A stretch of DNA of 64,000 bases from Massilia agilis. GTDB taxonomy: Bacteria > Pseudomonadota > Gammaproteobacteria > Burkholderiales > Burkholderiaceae_D. A program made the translations under genes and the position numbers. The notes below the pieces were generated by a model that saw nothing but the letters and a program-made list of their open reading frames with translations, was not told the origin of the DNA and ran no database searches. Location: NCBI RefSeq assembly GCF_024756255.1, contig NZ_JANUHB010000001.1, positions 1-64,000 of the forward strand. The letters run 5' to 3'. This document shows positions 18,646 through 27,289 of this stretch, piece after piece; within the stretch, counting starts at the first letter, position 1; each line of letters begins with the position of its first letter.

Positions 18646-19806
18646 ATGGACAGTAAACCAAGCCCCGAATGGGACCCACGGTCCGAAGCGGTGCTTCAGG
18701 ATCAGATCGCGGCCTATGACGAGATGCGGCGCCGGTGCCCGGTGGCCCACAGCGACTACCTGAACTGGTCGCTGTTTCGGCATGACGACGTTACGCGCGC
18801 GCTGCACGACCCCATCACATTCAGCAGTGCCGTCTCAAGCCACCTCGCCGTTCCGAGTGGCATGGATCCGCCGCAGCACACCGAATACCGGCGCATCATC
18901 GAGCCTTATTTCGACGCAGAACGCATGCAGGCGTTCGAACCGGCGTGCCGCGCCATCGCCGTCGAATTGGTGGAAAGCCTTCCGCACTCCGGCGAAGTCG
19001 AGTTCATGAGCGCGTTCGCCGAGGACTATGCCTTGCGGGTTCAGTCTGCGTTTCTCGGCTGGCCAGGCGAACTGCACGATCCGCTGCGACGCTGGACTCG
19101 CAAGAACCATGCGGCGACGCTGGCGCGCGATCGCGCGGCGATGGAAGCGGTTGCCTTCGAGTTCGACGGCTACATACGCGAACTGCTGGCGGTACGCCGC
19201 AGCGCGGGCGCAAGCGCGCCAGCCGACCTGACGACCAGCCTGTTGCGCGAGCACTTGGACGGGCGCCCGCTGGATGAAGAGGAAATCATCAGCATCCTGC
19301 GCAACTGGACTGTCGGTGAGCTCAGCACGATCGCGGCGAGCGTCGGCATCCTTGCGCATTACCTGGCAACCTGGCCGGCGCTGCAGCAGCAGTTGCGTAG
19401 GGAGCCCGCGCTGGTACCGTCGGCCATCGACGAAATCCTGCGCCTTCATGCGCCGCTGATATCGAACCGGCGCGTCCTGGCCCGGCCCGTGGAGATCGGC
19501 GGACAGAAGCTCGCCGCCGGGGAACGCGTCACCTTGATGTGGGCATCGGCCAACCGCGACGAAGCGGTCTTTGACGAACCAGAAACATTCCGCCTGGACC
19601 GGGATCCGTCGAAAAATCTGTTGTACGGCGCAGGTATCCACGTTTGTCCGGGAGCACCACTGGCGCGCCTGGAGTTGCGCATCATTGTCGAGGAACTTCT
19701 GGCGCGCGTGCAAAATATCGCGCCGGCTCCAGATGCGGCACCAGTAAACGCCGTGTATCCGGCAAGCGGCTTCGTCGAGCTGCCGCTGTGGATTGACGGC
19801 GCCTGA
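18646..19806 (+). CDS. cytochrome P450
   Basis: A 386-residue soluble bacterial P450. The heme loop reads GIHVCPGAPLAR with the thiolate Cys at residue 334. The K-helix ExxR is E263-I-L-R266, and a PERF-like segment (FRLDRDPSKN) lies between. The I-helix segment is VGELSTIAAS rather than the usual AGxDT, so the ordinary acid-Thr pair for proton delivery is altered. The length and lack of a membrane anchor fit a class needing separate ferredoxin partners. None is encoded nearby. It is a monocistronic gene with an inverted repeat upstream. Substrate unknown. Confidence 0.93.
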   Translation: MDSKPSPEWDPRSEAVLQDQIAAYDEMRRRCPVAHSDYLNWSLFRHDDVTRALHDPITFSSAVSSHLAVPSGMDPPQHTEYRRIIEPYFDAERMQAFEPACRAIAVELVESLPHSGEVEFMSAFAEDYALRVQSAFLGWPGELHDPLRRWTRKNHAATLARDRAAMEAVAFEFDGYIRELLAVRRSAGASAPADLTTSLLREHLDGRPLDEEEIISILRNWTVGELSTIAASVGILAHYLATWPALQQQLRREPALVPSAIDEILRLHAPLISNRRVLARPVEIGGQKLAAGERVTLMWASANRDEAVFDEPETFRLDRDPSKNLLYGAGIHVCPGAPLARLELRIIVEELLARVQNIAPAPDAAPVNAVYPASGFVELPLWIDGA

Positions 19807-20154
19807 ACGGGCGCGCACACCAACGGCGTCGCCTGCACGAAGGAACGAAAGTGGCACGCGGCGGTCGTTCGCGTGTCGGGCCTGTTGTTGAGGCTACGTT
19901 CACATGTCCGGCGGCGGACCAAGCTCTGCACCTCTGCGCCGAGCGGGCGTACAATTCCATTATTGCAACTACCACGGATGCGCATGGCAAACATGCCGGA
20001 GGTCGGGGCTAGGGCGCCTTTGATCCGCTCATTTTGCCGCACGGCACCCTGGTGAACCCTGGGGTTCCGCTGCTTCTCGCGGAGTCCTCATTCTGGTCGA
20101 CATATTTTTATCCCGGTGTGGTCCAACCGAAGTGCAAGCCGAAAAGAGTCAGCC
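19807..20154. other. non-coding gap with repeat copy A
   Basis: This 348-base gap lies between the P450 gene and the effector-like gene. At 19888-19926 it holds a 39-base segment that recurs, with seven differences, at 22218-22256 on the other side of the effector gene. A TCGCGGAGTC at 20077-20086 also recurs beyond the gene. Short open frames here show no protein character. An A/T-rich stretch (CATATTTTTATCC, near 20100) may be part of the effector promoter. Confidence 0.5.
19888..19926 (+). repeat. diverged direct repeat flanking effector gene, copy A
   Basis: Starts TTGAGGCTACGTTCACATGT and ends AAGCTC. It matches the copy at 22218-22256 at 32 of 39 positions by hand alignment, and weaker similarity extends about 17 bases upstream. 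The two copies are in the same orientation on either side of the A/T-rich gene at 20155-22179. Confidence 0.6.
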
Positions 20155-22179
20155 ATGCAAACGTACGCAGACAAGAAAAGTCAGGGTAGTCAGAGCTCAT
20201 CGGCCACTGGCAAGGCCAGGAATGAGCAAAAGCGAGATTCTTCCCCATTTCAGCATGTGGACAATCGGCCTGAAGCGATACAGATGCGGAACTCGCAGGA
20301 ACCAGCAAAAAACAGCACAAGGAGCTTCGCACCGCTTGCGGACAACCGGCAAGCGCTAGGACAAGTGGGGCATGTGGCAACGCAAACTGGTACGGCCGAA
20401 CCATCACAGGTGATACAAGGTGTGTTCGTCCAGGATAATCAGACGTTCTTGTGGACAGATACGGACACAAACAAAGTCTACCGACAAACCAGCACAATGT
20501 CAGGCGGAAGGGTAAGCCTTACGGCAGACAATGGCGAGAGCTTTGTCATTGAGCGCGGGATTGACGGTACGTGGAATAGGGTCGGCCAACCAGCCCAGGT
20601 CACACTGAACCCGGTACGCGACCGCGCATACCGCGTACACGCTGATTTCACTGGCTTCAATGGCGTGGATACGCTCAGAGAAGATGAGGAAATGGAGAAA
20701 GACGATCTACCGTATTCAGCCCACGGAAAGATCAGAGATCAAGAGTTCAGGGATTTTTTCTCGGACATTCCCTCCCTGCCAAAAGGAGAACAACCGTCAG
20801 AAGGGTACCGTAAGCTGCTCGACGAAAGGACGCGCGCCTATGGCACGCTGGCGCAGCCAGCACCACCAAAGGAAGATTTCAACAAACGACCGTATGCCTC
20901 GGGTGAAAAACATGAATTTTCTGTTGATGCAAGTGGCGGGCTCCCTTTTCATCAAGCCGACGATTACATCAAGAGCTCATACCAGAGAAAAGACAAATTG
21001 GAGAAAAACCTGACTGTTCATGACCTTTACGAGGCACAGTACTTGTCAAATTTTAACCAAATTGTCCCAGAGTCCGCAATCTACGCTCCATTTACGCAAG
21101 CACAGCAATCAGACCATTGGCTAACTACGCTCGGCCCGACACTTGACGTAAACTTTCCACCAACAATATCGGACAAGAGCGCCGGTACGGATTACAAAGG
21201 CGTGCACAGCGTTTTCAAAAACTTCCTGGATAAGCTGTCCGCCAATCCAGATTTTATAACGAAAACAGCCGAGGACACGCAACTATTCCTGGATGGGCGG
21301 CTGACAGCGGTTGCGACCGAGGCGCATAAAGAAGCGTACTTGGCCGCCAAGAACAAGCAAAGATCCAAAGGTGCGAGGCAAGAAGGAACCAAATCAAGGA
21401 AGCGAACGCACCTGACTGCGGTTGAAAACAAGAATCTAGAACAAGCGCATGCTGACATAAGCTCGTTCCTGCAGGGCACGGATGTGGAATTCCCATCCAC
21501 GAAAATGGCCCGGAATGTACAAAAAATCGCGTATCTGTTTTACATCAAATTGATCAAGCGAGCAATCGCCAACGTTGTGATGCTAATGCATAGCAATATT
21601 CAATTCCATAACGCCGGAAGGCGTGGGGCAGAACAGCAAATCAGGCACGGCATTGAACAAATCCTGAACGAACTGATGGGTCACCTGCCAAGGCTCGCTG
21701 ACCTGCAAAGCAAACTGTACACTGGTTCAAACGATCAAGCATCCGACAGTGAGGATGATGATGAGTATGAACCGTACCTGCCGCATGAAGTCCAACAATT
21801 GGCTCAGCAAAATGGCGTTGAAGCGCATTATGGCGGGTCGCACGGCAACAATTGTCTGATCTTTGCCATAGCGGGCGCTTTTGGCGTTGCACTTACAGAG
21901 CAGGCGGCAGCTGAAATTCGAGCCTGGTTGAACAATCACAGTGCGCAGAATGGCCATTTCAATGCACATGGCCAGCTTCCAATGTTGCCAGGGCTGATTC
22001 AAGAAATAACAAACCGGCTGGCACTTCACCATAACATCAACGGAAACGTTACCGTTGTGACCACGCAGGGCAATTTCAACGCCCAAGGCGCTGTGGCCAA
22101 CAACGCAAATAATGGGAACGTCCTGGTCATCCTACATGGTGGGCATTATTACTTCACGCAAGCACCAGATTTGGCATAG
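20155..22179 (+). CDS. effector/toxin-like protein with OTU-like cysteine protease domain
   Basis: A 674-residue protein, visibly more A/T-rich and with different codon use from its neighbours. Residues 1-90 are disordered and hold PFQHVDNRPEAIQMRN and SQVIQGVF. This resembles the DNRPEA...QRKLQ leader of DUF4157-type and contractile-injection-associated toxins. The middle (about 90-520) has no fold I recognise. It ends in a short basic patch and an acidic linker (SDSEDDDEYE, about 530-540). The C-terminal about 120 residues contain GNNC567LIFAIAG and GGH664YYF, a Cys/His pair arranged as in OTU-like cysteine proteases (compare GDGNCLF and HY). The start is the ATG at 20155. No injection-system genes are present. 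The function is inferred. Confidence 0.75.
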   Translation: MQTYADKKSQGSQSSSATGKARNEQKRDSSPFQHVDNRPEAIQMRNSQEPAKNSTRSFAPLADNRQALGQVGHVATQTGTAEPSQVIQGVFVQDNQTFLWTDTDTNKVYRQTSTMSGGRVSLTADNGESFVIERGIDGTWNRVGQPAQVTLNPVRDRAYRVHADFTGFNGVDTLREDEEMEKDDLPYSAHGKIRDQEFRDFFSDIPSLPKGEQPSEGYRKLLDERTRAYGTLAQPAPPKEDFNKRPYASGEKHEFSVDASGGLPFHQADDYIKSSYQRKDKLEKNLTVHDLYEAQYLSNFNQIVPESAIYAPFTQAQQSDHWLTTLGPTLDVNFPPTISDKSAGTDYKGVHSVFKNFLDKLSANPDFITKTAEDTQLFLDGRLTAVATEAHKEAYLAAKNKQRSKGARQEGTKSRKRTHLTAVENKNLEQAHADISSFLQGTDVEFPSTKMARNVQKIAYLFYIKLIKRAIANVVMLMHSNIQFHNAGRRGAEQQIRHGIEQILNELMGHLPRLADLQSKLYTGSNDQASDSEDDDEYEPYLPHEVQQLAQQNGVEAHYGGSHGNNCLIFAIAGAFGVALTEQAAAEIRAWLNNHSAQNGHFNAHGQLPMLPGLIQEITNRLALHHNINGNVTVVTTQGNFNAQGAVANNANNGNVLVILHGGHYYFTQAPDLA

Positions 22180-22217
22180 CACGATTAACCGATACGATCA
22201 CGGCGTGTTGGTGATGT

Positions 22218-22256
22218 TTGAGGCTAAGTTCAGATGTGTGGCCGCTGACGAAGCTC
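22218..22256 (+). repeat. diverged direct repeat flanking effector gene, copy B
   Basis: Second copy of the 39-base segment (TTGAGGCTAAGTTCAGATGT to AAGCTC), 38 bases after the effector gene. A TCGCGGAGTC block shared with the upstream side follows at 22273-22282. The rest of the gap to 22464 shows nothing I can support as a gene. Confidence 0.6.
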
Positions 22257-22464
22257 AAACCTGCGATGGATTTCGCGGAGTCTTCGCGCTTACGTCGGTC
22301 CGAAGGCGTGGTAGGCATTTCGGATCGGACTCAGCGCCATCTGGCCGGACATCTTGAACCGGGACATTACACCTGAGCTCCTACTCGCGACTTCGCATAA
22401 TCTATATTATGTCAAATGCGATATCCCGAACCAGCGGCCTGTTTTCACCTGCCCGTCTGGCTTC

Positions 22465-24702
22465 TCAGTTGCGCACTGGGCCCCGCCCGACACTGGCCAT
22501 CCCGCCAAGCCGCCACGACAGCCCCAGATAAACGATCCGTCCGTCGAACCGCCGCAGATTGGTCTCCCTGAGCGTGTCGGTATCGGTCACGGTCTCGATC
22601 TTTTGTGTGTTGAAGATGTCGGTCACGTTGATCACCACTGACAGCGCCGGCGTAATGTTGTGGCGCAGGCTGACGTTCGTGAACGACGTCGGCTGGCGGT
22701 AGCCCTGGCCGGTCAGCGCCTTGCCTTGTCCGTTCAGCGCGACCTGCAAGTGATCCACGTCGGTCAACTCGACGTTGAAGCGACCACGCATGCTCAATGA
22801 GGTCGCGCTGCGGCGCACGTCCGCGCCAGTCGCGTCCAGTTGCGGCTGCTCGATATGCGCCAGGTTGCCGCTCGTGTTGATCGAAAATCGCGGCGTGACC
22901 TTGCCGCCAAGCGTGAACTCAAGACCGCCCGCCCGGGAGCCGGGGCCGTTCTCCGGCCGCGTCAGCACCACCGCATCACCCACGAAGCTGCGGCGGTACA
23001 CGATCGCGTCCTTGTCCCTGCGGTAGTAGCCGCGCAGGTTCGCTTCCAAGCCCATCAGGCGCGATTCCAGCCCCAGTTCCAACGAGTCGGTCAGCGCCGG
23101 ATTCAGGCTTGGATTACCGGCAGATTCGTTCAGCTCGTCCCGGTAAACCACGAACGGATTGAGCTCGGCTGCGCTGGCACGCCGCAAACGCCGCGCGTAC
23201 GCCAGCCGCAGGTTGGTATCGTCCGTCAGCTTGTAGGTCGCAAACGCGCTCGGGATGGCGTTCACGTAATGGTTGGTCGCGTTGCTATGCGACGTGACCT
23301 GGTCGATGTCCACATGCGTGTATTCGGTGCGCAGTCCGCCCAGCACGCCAAGCCGGTCGGTCAGCCGCAGCTGGTAAGACGCGTACGCTGCCAGATTGTG
23401 CTGGTTCAGTTCAAAGCTGTTGGTCCGGCGCGGGTTGACCACGCCGGACCCGGTGACCACATCGATATCCTCATACAGCGCGTCCACGCCGCTCCTTTGT
23501 GCGATCGCCTTGAAACCGAGCTTGAGCACGCCCGTGTCGCCGGGCCGCTCGTAGTCGCCACTGAAGTCCGAGATCCGGGTCGTGTTGTCGTTGGCCTGCT
23601 GGCTGCGGCTGTCGCGCGTACCTGGCGGGCGCACGCTGTAGGCATTCGCATAGTCGCTGTCGCTGGCGTTGCGCGCTGACGAAACGCGCAGGTCCAGCTT
23701 GAAGATTTCGCCCGGCAGCTCGCCCTTGCGGTCCCAATGCGTGCTGACCGTGTAGTTGCGGCTGTCGCCGCCGCGCGTGGTCGTGCGCTGGTAGTCGCTG
23801 ACCGTGCCGCCATCAAGACCAAAGCCAAGATAGCGGTCCACCGCATTGGCGTCGTTGGTGCGCCCCAGCCACGAGACAGCGGCACTGAGCGTGTCCGTGT
23901 CGCCCAGGTTGTATTTGATGCTGCCGTTCAGCCCCGCGGAGTCGTTCAGCCCGGCTGAACTGGACGCCTGCGCGCTGCGCGTCACGTCGCCGGTGGCAGG
24001 ATTGACCCGCTCGCGCTCGACCTGGCTCACCGAGTTGCGCCCGTCATGGCGCACATTGATCCCGCCCTGCAGGCCGAGGCGACCACTGTTGAAGGTGCCC
24101 GATACCGCCGAGTTGTAGCGCCCTGCCGTTCCTCCGTTCGCATTGACGACTCCGAATCCGCCGGGCTTGCGCGTGCGCTTCATCACAATGTTGAGGATCG
24201 GCCCCCCACCCGTCTCGTTGCCGAATTGCGCGCCGGGGTTGTTGATGACCTCGATCGATTCGATGTCTTCCGATGGCAGTGCCTGCAGCGCAGCCGCCCG
24301 GTTCTCGCCCTGGAACATGGCCGAGGGCTTGCCGTCGATGTAGATCTGCACGTTGGTGCTGCCACGCAGGCTGAGCGTGCCGTCCGGGTCAAGCGACACC
24401 GAGGGCACGTTGTTGAGCGCGTCCGCCGCCGTCCCGTTCGTGCTGCTGGCATCGGATTTGACGTCATAGACTTGCCGGTCGATGCGGTTGGTGGGCCGCT
24501 CCGCCGATACCGTCACCGAAGGCACCTCGCCGCTGTTGCCGTTGGCGGTGTCCGCCTGCACAGGCTGCTGTACGGCTGGTTTGGCGGCGGGCGCCTGCTG
24601 CGCCATAGCCCATCCGGCGCACAGCACGTCGCCGACCAGGGCGCCAAGCAGCAGTTTGCGGGAGGCAGCGCGCAGCGCGCTGGTGTTCGTGGATTTGAGC
24701 AT
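22465..24702 (-). CDS. TonB-dependent receptor, outer-membrane beta-barrel family
   Basis: A 745-residue outer-membrane receptor. After a signal peptide (residues 1-35, ending AMAQQ) and a Pro/Gln-rich linker comes the plug domain (TVSAERPTNRIDRQVYDV, then ADALNNVPSVSLDPDGTLSLRG, IYIDGKPSAM and a GGGPILNIVMK end). A beta-barrel of the OMP_b-brl_3 type follows. I chose the ATG at 24702. A TTG one codon earlier is possible. The plug and barrel type resemble receptors of unknown substrate that are common in environmental proteobacteria. No Fur box is obvious. It diverges from the FAD-Rieske gene. Confidence 0.9.
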   Translation of the reverse strand: MLKSTNTSALRAASRKLLLGALVGDVLCAGWAMAQQAPAAKPAVQQPVQADTANGNSGEVPSVTVSAERPTNRIDRQVYDVKSDASSTNGTAADALNNVPSVSLDPDGTLSLRGSTNVQIYIDGKPSAMFQGENRAAALQALPSEDIESIEVINNPGAQFGNETGGGPILNIVMKRTRKPGGFGVVNANGGTAGRYNSAVSGTFNSGRLGLQGGINVRHDGRNSVSQVERERVNPATGDVTRSAQASSSAGLNDSAGLNGSIKYNLGDTDTLSAAVSWLGRTNDANAVDRYLGFGLDGGTVSDYQRTTTRGGDSRNYTVSTHWDRKGELPGEIFKLDLRVSSARNASDSDYANAYSVRPPGTRDSRSQQANDNTTRISDFSGDYERPGDTGVLKLGFKAIAQRSGVDALYEDIDVVTGSGVVNPRRTNSFELNQHNLAAYASYQLRLTDRLGVLGGLRTEYTHVDIDQVTSHSNATNHYVNAIPSAFATYKLTDDTNLRLAYARRLRRASAAELNPFVVYRDELNESAGNPSLNPALTDSLELGLESRLMGLEANLRGYYRRDKDAIVYRRSFVGDAVVLTRPENGPGSRAGGLEFTLGGKVTPRFSINTSGNLAHIEQPQLDATGADVRRSATSLSMRGRFNVELTDVDHLQVALNGQGKALTGQGYRQPTSFTNVSLRHNITPALSVVINVTDIFNTQKIETVTDTDTLRETNLRRFDGRIVYLGLSWRLGGMASVGRGPVRN

Positions 24703-24882
24703 CAAGACATCAACCGGTAGTCAGGCACAGGGACAATCCAAGACGATAAACAAGAGTTGCCCGTTAGTACAGTCCTTACATGCACGTCAATACGCCTCGG
24801 TAAGTGGTGGCGGGCAATGCAGCGCCACGGCATCGCGATTGCTGGAATGATGATTGGTGCGACACACCGCCGGGGAGCGAAC

Positions 24883-26427
24883 ATGGATACCGCATCACTG
24901 TGGCAAGGAACAGCCGTGAAAATGGCGTGTCTGCCCACGCTGCAGACCGACATCGCCGTGGACGTGGCGGTGGTCGGCGCCGGCATCACCGGCCTGACGG
25001 CCGCAATGCTGCTCGCGGCTGGTGGCAAGACCGTCGCCGTGCTGGAGGCGCACCGCATCGGCGGATCGAGCACCGGCCACTCCACCGGCAACCTGTATGC
25101 GCTGACCGACATGGGCCTGCGCGAGATCGCACGGCGGCGCGGCGAAGAGACCATGCGCGCCGTGGCCGAATCGCGTGCTTCGGCCGTCGAGGCAGTCGAG
25201 CAGACGATCCAGGCACTGTCGCTCAATTGCGCGTTCGCCCGCACCCCGTGGCACCTGATCGCCAGCACACCCGAGACCGCCAGGGCGGTCGAAGATGAAC
25301 ACAAGGCAGCACAGGCCGCGGGCCTGCAGGCGCGCCTGGTGGATGCGCCTCCCCTGCCCCTGCCCGCGCGGCGCACGCTACGCGTGGAGAACCAGGCGCA
25401 GTTCCAGCCGCTCGATTACGTGCGCCAGCTGGCGCAGCACATCGTGGGCGATCGCTGCTTGGTGTTCGAAAACACCCCGGCGCTGGCCGTTGACGATGCC
25501 AACGGCGAAATCCGCACGCCGGAAGGATCGGTGCGATGCGAGCGGATCCTGCTGGCCACCCATACGCCGGTCGGCGTGCACCTCGTGCAATCGAAGCTGG
25601 ACGTGGTACGTGAATACGCGGTGGCCCTGCGGCTGGAGGACGTGTTGCCAGAGCCGGGCATCTACTGGGTGCTTGGGCAGGACAACTACTCGCTGCGCCT
25701 TTTCACGGAAGGCGGGATAGCCTGGCTGGTCGCCGTCGGCGCGGCGCACCCGACCGGTCATGTGCACGCGACGGCCCACCCGTTCGACGCGCTGGAGCGC
25801 TACGCCCGTACGCATTTCAAGCTGGGCCCGGTCGACTACCGCTGGTCCGCGCAGCGCTACCGGTCCGAGGACCTGCTGCCCTCCATTGGCAGGAACGTGG
25901 ACAGCGCGCGCACGTGGATCGCAACCGGCTTCTCCGGTGACGGCCTGACCTACGGCACGCTCGCCGGAATGATGGTGGCGCAGCAGATGCTAGGCCGGCC
26001 TACGCCGTGGGACGACCTCTATAGCCCGTCGCGTCTGGCAAACGGCAAGCGGCCCGAGGGCTTCGCGCGTGAGCACACCGAAGCCGCGCCGTCCGCTGTG
26101 CTGCCGCTGGACCGGGCGGCACGCGACCTCTTCGACGATTTGCCGCTGTGCGAAAGCCGGCAACTCGAGCACGCTGGCCAGAAGCTCGCTGCCTACCGCT
26201 GCGAGGATGGCCGCGTGCTCATCGTGGGCGCCAAATGCACGCACATGGGATGCGACCTGCAGTGGAACGATGCCGAGACGAGCTGGGATTGCCATTGCCA
26301 CGGCAGCAGGTTCCGGCCGGATGGCCAAGTGCTGGAAGGCCCGGCGCTCACGCCGCTGGCCCGTGCGCCCGACATTTCACCGGCCGGCGAAGCCGGTCCG
26401 CCGGACGAGACCGGTGCCGAGGACTGA
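24883..26427 (+). CDS. FAD-dependent oxidoreductase with C-terminal Rieske domain
   Basis: A 514-residue fusion. Residues about 20-400 are a DAO-type flavin amine/amino-acid oxidase fold: dinucleotide motif VVGAGITGLTAAMLLAAGG, then ATGFSGDGLTYGTLAGMM near the end of the fold. The last about 90 residues are a Rieske domain with KCTHMGC and CHCHGS, giving the two Cys and two His of the [2Fe-2S] cluster. The start at ATG 24883 has GGGAG upstream. The frame is open further up but lacks character. The likely role is electron transfer from an unknown amine-like or other reduced substrate. A 92-residue gene follows 29 bases later. Confidence 0.9.
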   Translation: MDTASLWQGTAVKMACLPTLQTDIAVDVAVVGAGITGLTAAMLLAAGGKTVAVLEAHRIGGSSTGHSTGNLYALTDMGLREIARRRGEETMRAVAESRASAVEAVEQTIQALSLNCAFARTPWHLIASTPETARAVEDEHKAAQAAGLQARLVDAPPLPLPARRTLRVENQAQFQPLDYVRQLAQHIVGDRCLVFENTPALAVDDANGEIRTPEGSVRCERILLATHTPVGVHLVQSKLDVVREYAVALRLEDVLPEPGIYWVLGQDNYSLRLFTEGGIAWLVAVGAAHPTGHVHATAHPFDALERYARTHFKLGPVDYRWSAQRYRSEDLLPSIGRNVDSARTWIATGFSGDGLTYGTLAGMMVAQQMLGRPTPWDDLYSPSRLANGKRPEGFAREHTEAAPSAVLPLDRAARDLFDDLPLCESRQLEHAGQKLAAYRCEDGRVLIVGAKCTHMGCDLQWNDAETSWDCHCHGSRFRPDGQVLEGPALTPLARAPDISPAGEAGPPDETGAED

Positions 26428-26456
26428 ACCGTTTCATCTTTGCGAGGAGGAGTTGA

Positions 26457-26735
26457 ATGAGCATCACAGTCAAGAACACCACGCCCGCCACCCCGATGGT
26501 GACGCTGTTTGGCGAACTGCGCGACGGCCGCTTTGTCGCGAAGGTCATGCGCGAGGACGCGGTGCCGTATGGCCACCGCTGGGAGAACGAGATCGACCAG
26601 GCCATGGTGTACATCGTGCCGAACGATGAGCAACTGGCGCGCATCCTCGCCGCGCTCCAGGAGCGGCGGCTGGAGTTCGGCGACCTGCAGAACTACGGCT
26701 CATCGGCCGGCGGCACTTCCGAGCTTCCCGTCTGA
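26457..26735 (+). CDS. small protein of unknown function after FAD-Rieske gene
   Basis: A 92-residue soluble protein that I do not recognise. It has a strong ribosome site (AGGAGGAG) before the ATG at 26457, only 29 bases after the FAD-Rieske stop, so the two are probably one operon. The sequence has a regular alpha/beta look (MVTLFGELRDGRFVAKVMRED, then NDEQLARILAALQERRLEFGDL), with no Cys cluster, signal peptide or membrane segment. Its 3' end overlaps the convergent DUF2784 gene by 43 bases. Confidence 0.75.
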   Translation: MSITVKNTTPATPMVTLFGELRDGRFVAKVMREDAVPYGHRWENEIDQAMVYIVPNDEQLARILAALQERRLEFGDLQNYGSSAGGTSELPV

Positions 26736-27097
26736 ACACGCCGCCGCCGGCGCAACACCAGCGCGTACAGCACAACATTTGTTGCCAGCACGGCTGCCGC
26801 AAGCGCCAGCTGCAGCTCCCGATCCAGCCCGCTCGGGTAGATCGCGGCAAGCAGGTAGTGCTCGATGAAGCCTTCGCGGTAGCCGGCCAGGCCACCGCGA
26901 AGGCGCAGGTAGTTCTCGATGCCGGTCAACGGACAAGGTGCATCGCCCAGCTCCACCCACACGCCCCACAGCGCGGCTGGCAAGTGCACGGCCAGCACCC
27001 AGCGGCGCCGTACGGCAAGCAAGGCGCCTGCCATCACGAACAGGATGAACGCAAGGTGAAGGAACAGCACGGCAGCTGCGGCCACGCGGTATGTCAT
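26693..27097 (-). CDS. DUF2784 membrane protein
   Basis: A 134-residue protein with four hydrophobic segments. The DUF2784 hallmarks are visible: CPLTGIENYLRLRGG, YREGFIEHYLLAAIYPSGL, and an early helix pair around ALLAVRRRWVLAVHLPAALWGVWVEL. The function of the family is unknown. The C-terminal Arg-rich tail is probably cytoplasmic. It converges with and overlaps the 92-residue gene by 43 bases and diverges from the SYLF gene. Confidence 0.88.
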   Translation of the reverse strand: MTYRVAAAAVLFLHLAFILFVMAGALLAVRRRWVLAVHLPAALWGVWVELGDAPCPLTGIENYLRLRGGLAGYREGFIEHYLLAAIYPSGLDRELQLALAAAVLATNVVLYALVLRRRRRVQTGSSEVPPADEP

Positions 27098-27289
27098 CGT
27101 GCAACGAGCCTATGCCCGCGAACGTTCGCTGTAAAGACGTCTCGCGCCGGAGCGGTGGTTTCGCCGCGACGCCGATGCCGCCCGGCCGGCACGCCTGAGC
27201 CGGATCAAACGCATGCGGTTCCCTCCCCTTATCCTCGAAGGCTGACACCCCCGATCGAGGCGTAGCCATTCGAAGAAAGGAGGATCGGC

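Noticed and set aside
19873-20055. A short plus-strand gene between the P450 and effector genes
   Set aside because: It covers one arm of the repeat, is rich in Arg and Ser without any domain, and has no convincing ribosome site.
20155-22179. Reading the effector-like protein as a DUF4157 metalloprotease
   Set aside because: The leader is similar, but I find no HExxH zinc motif. The His-Glu pairs present (HEFSV, HEVQQ) lack the second His.
22112-22357. An 81-codon frame overlapping the end of the effector gene, as a possible immunity gene
   Set aside because: It overlaps the real gene in another frame and runs through repeat copy B. Its composition is Arg-rich with no fold features.
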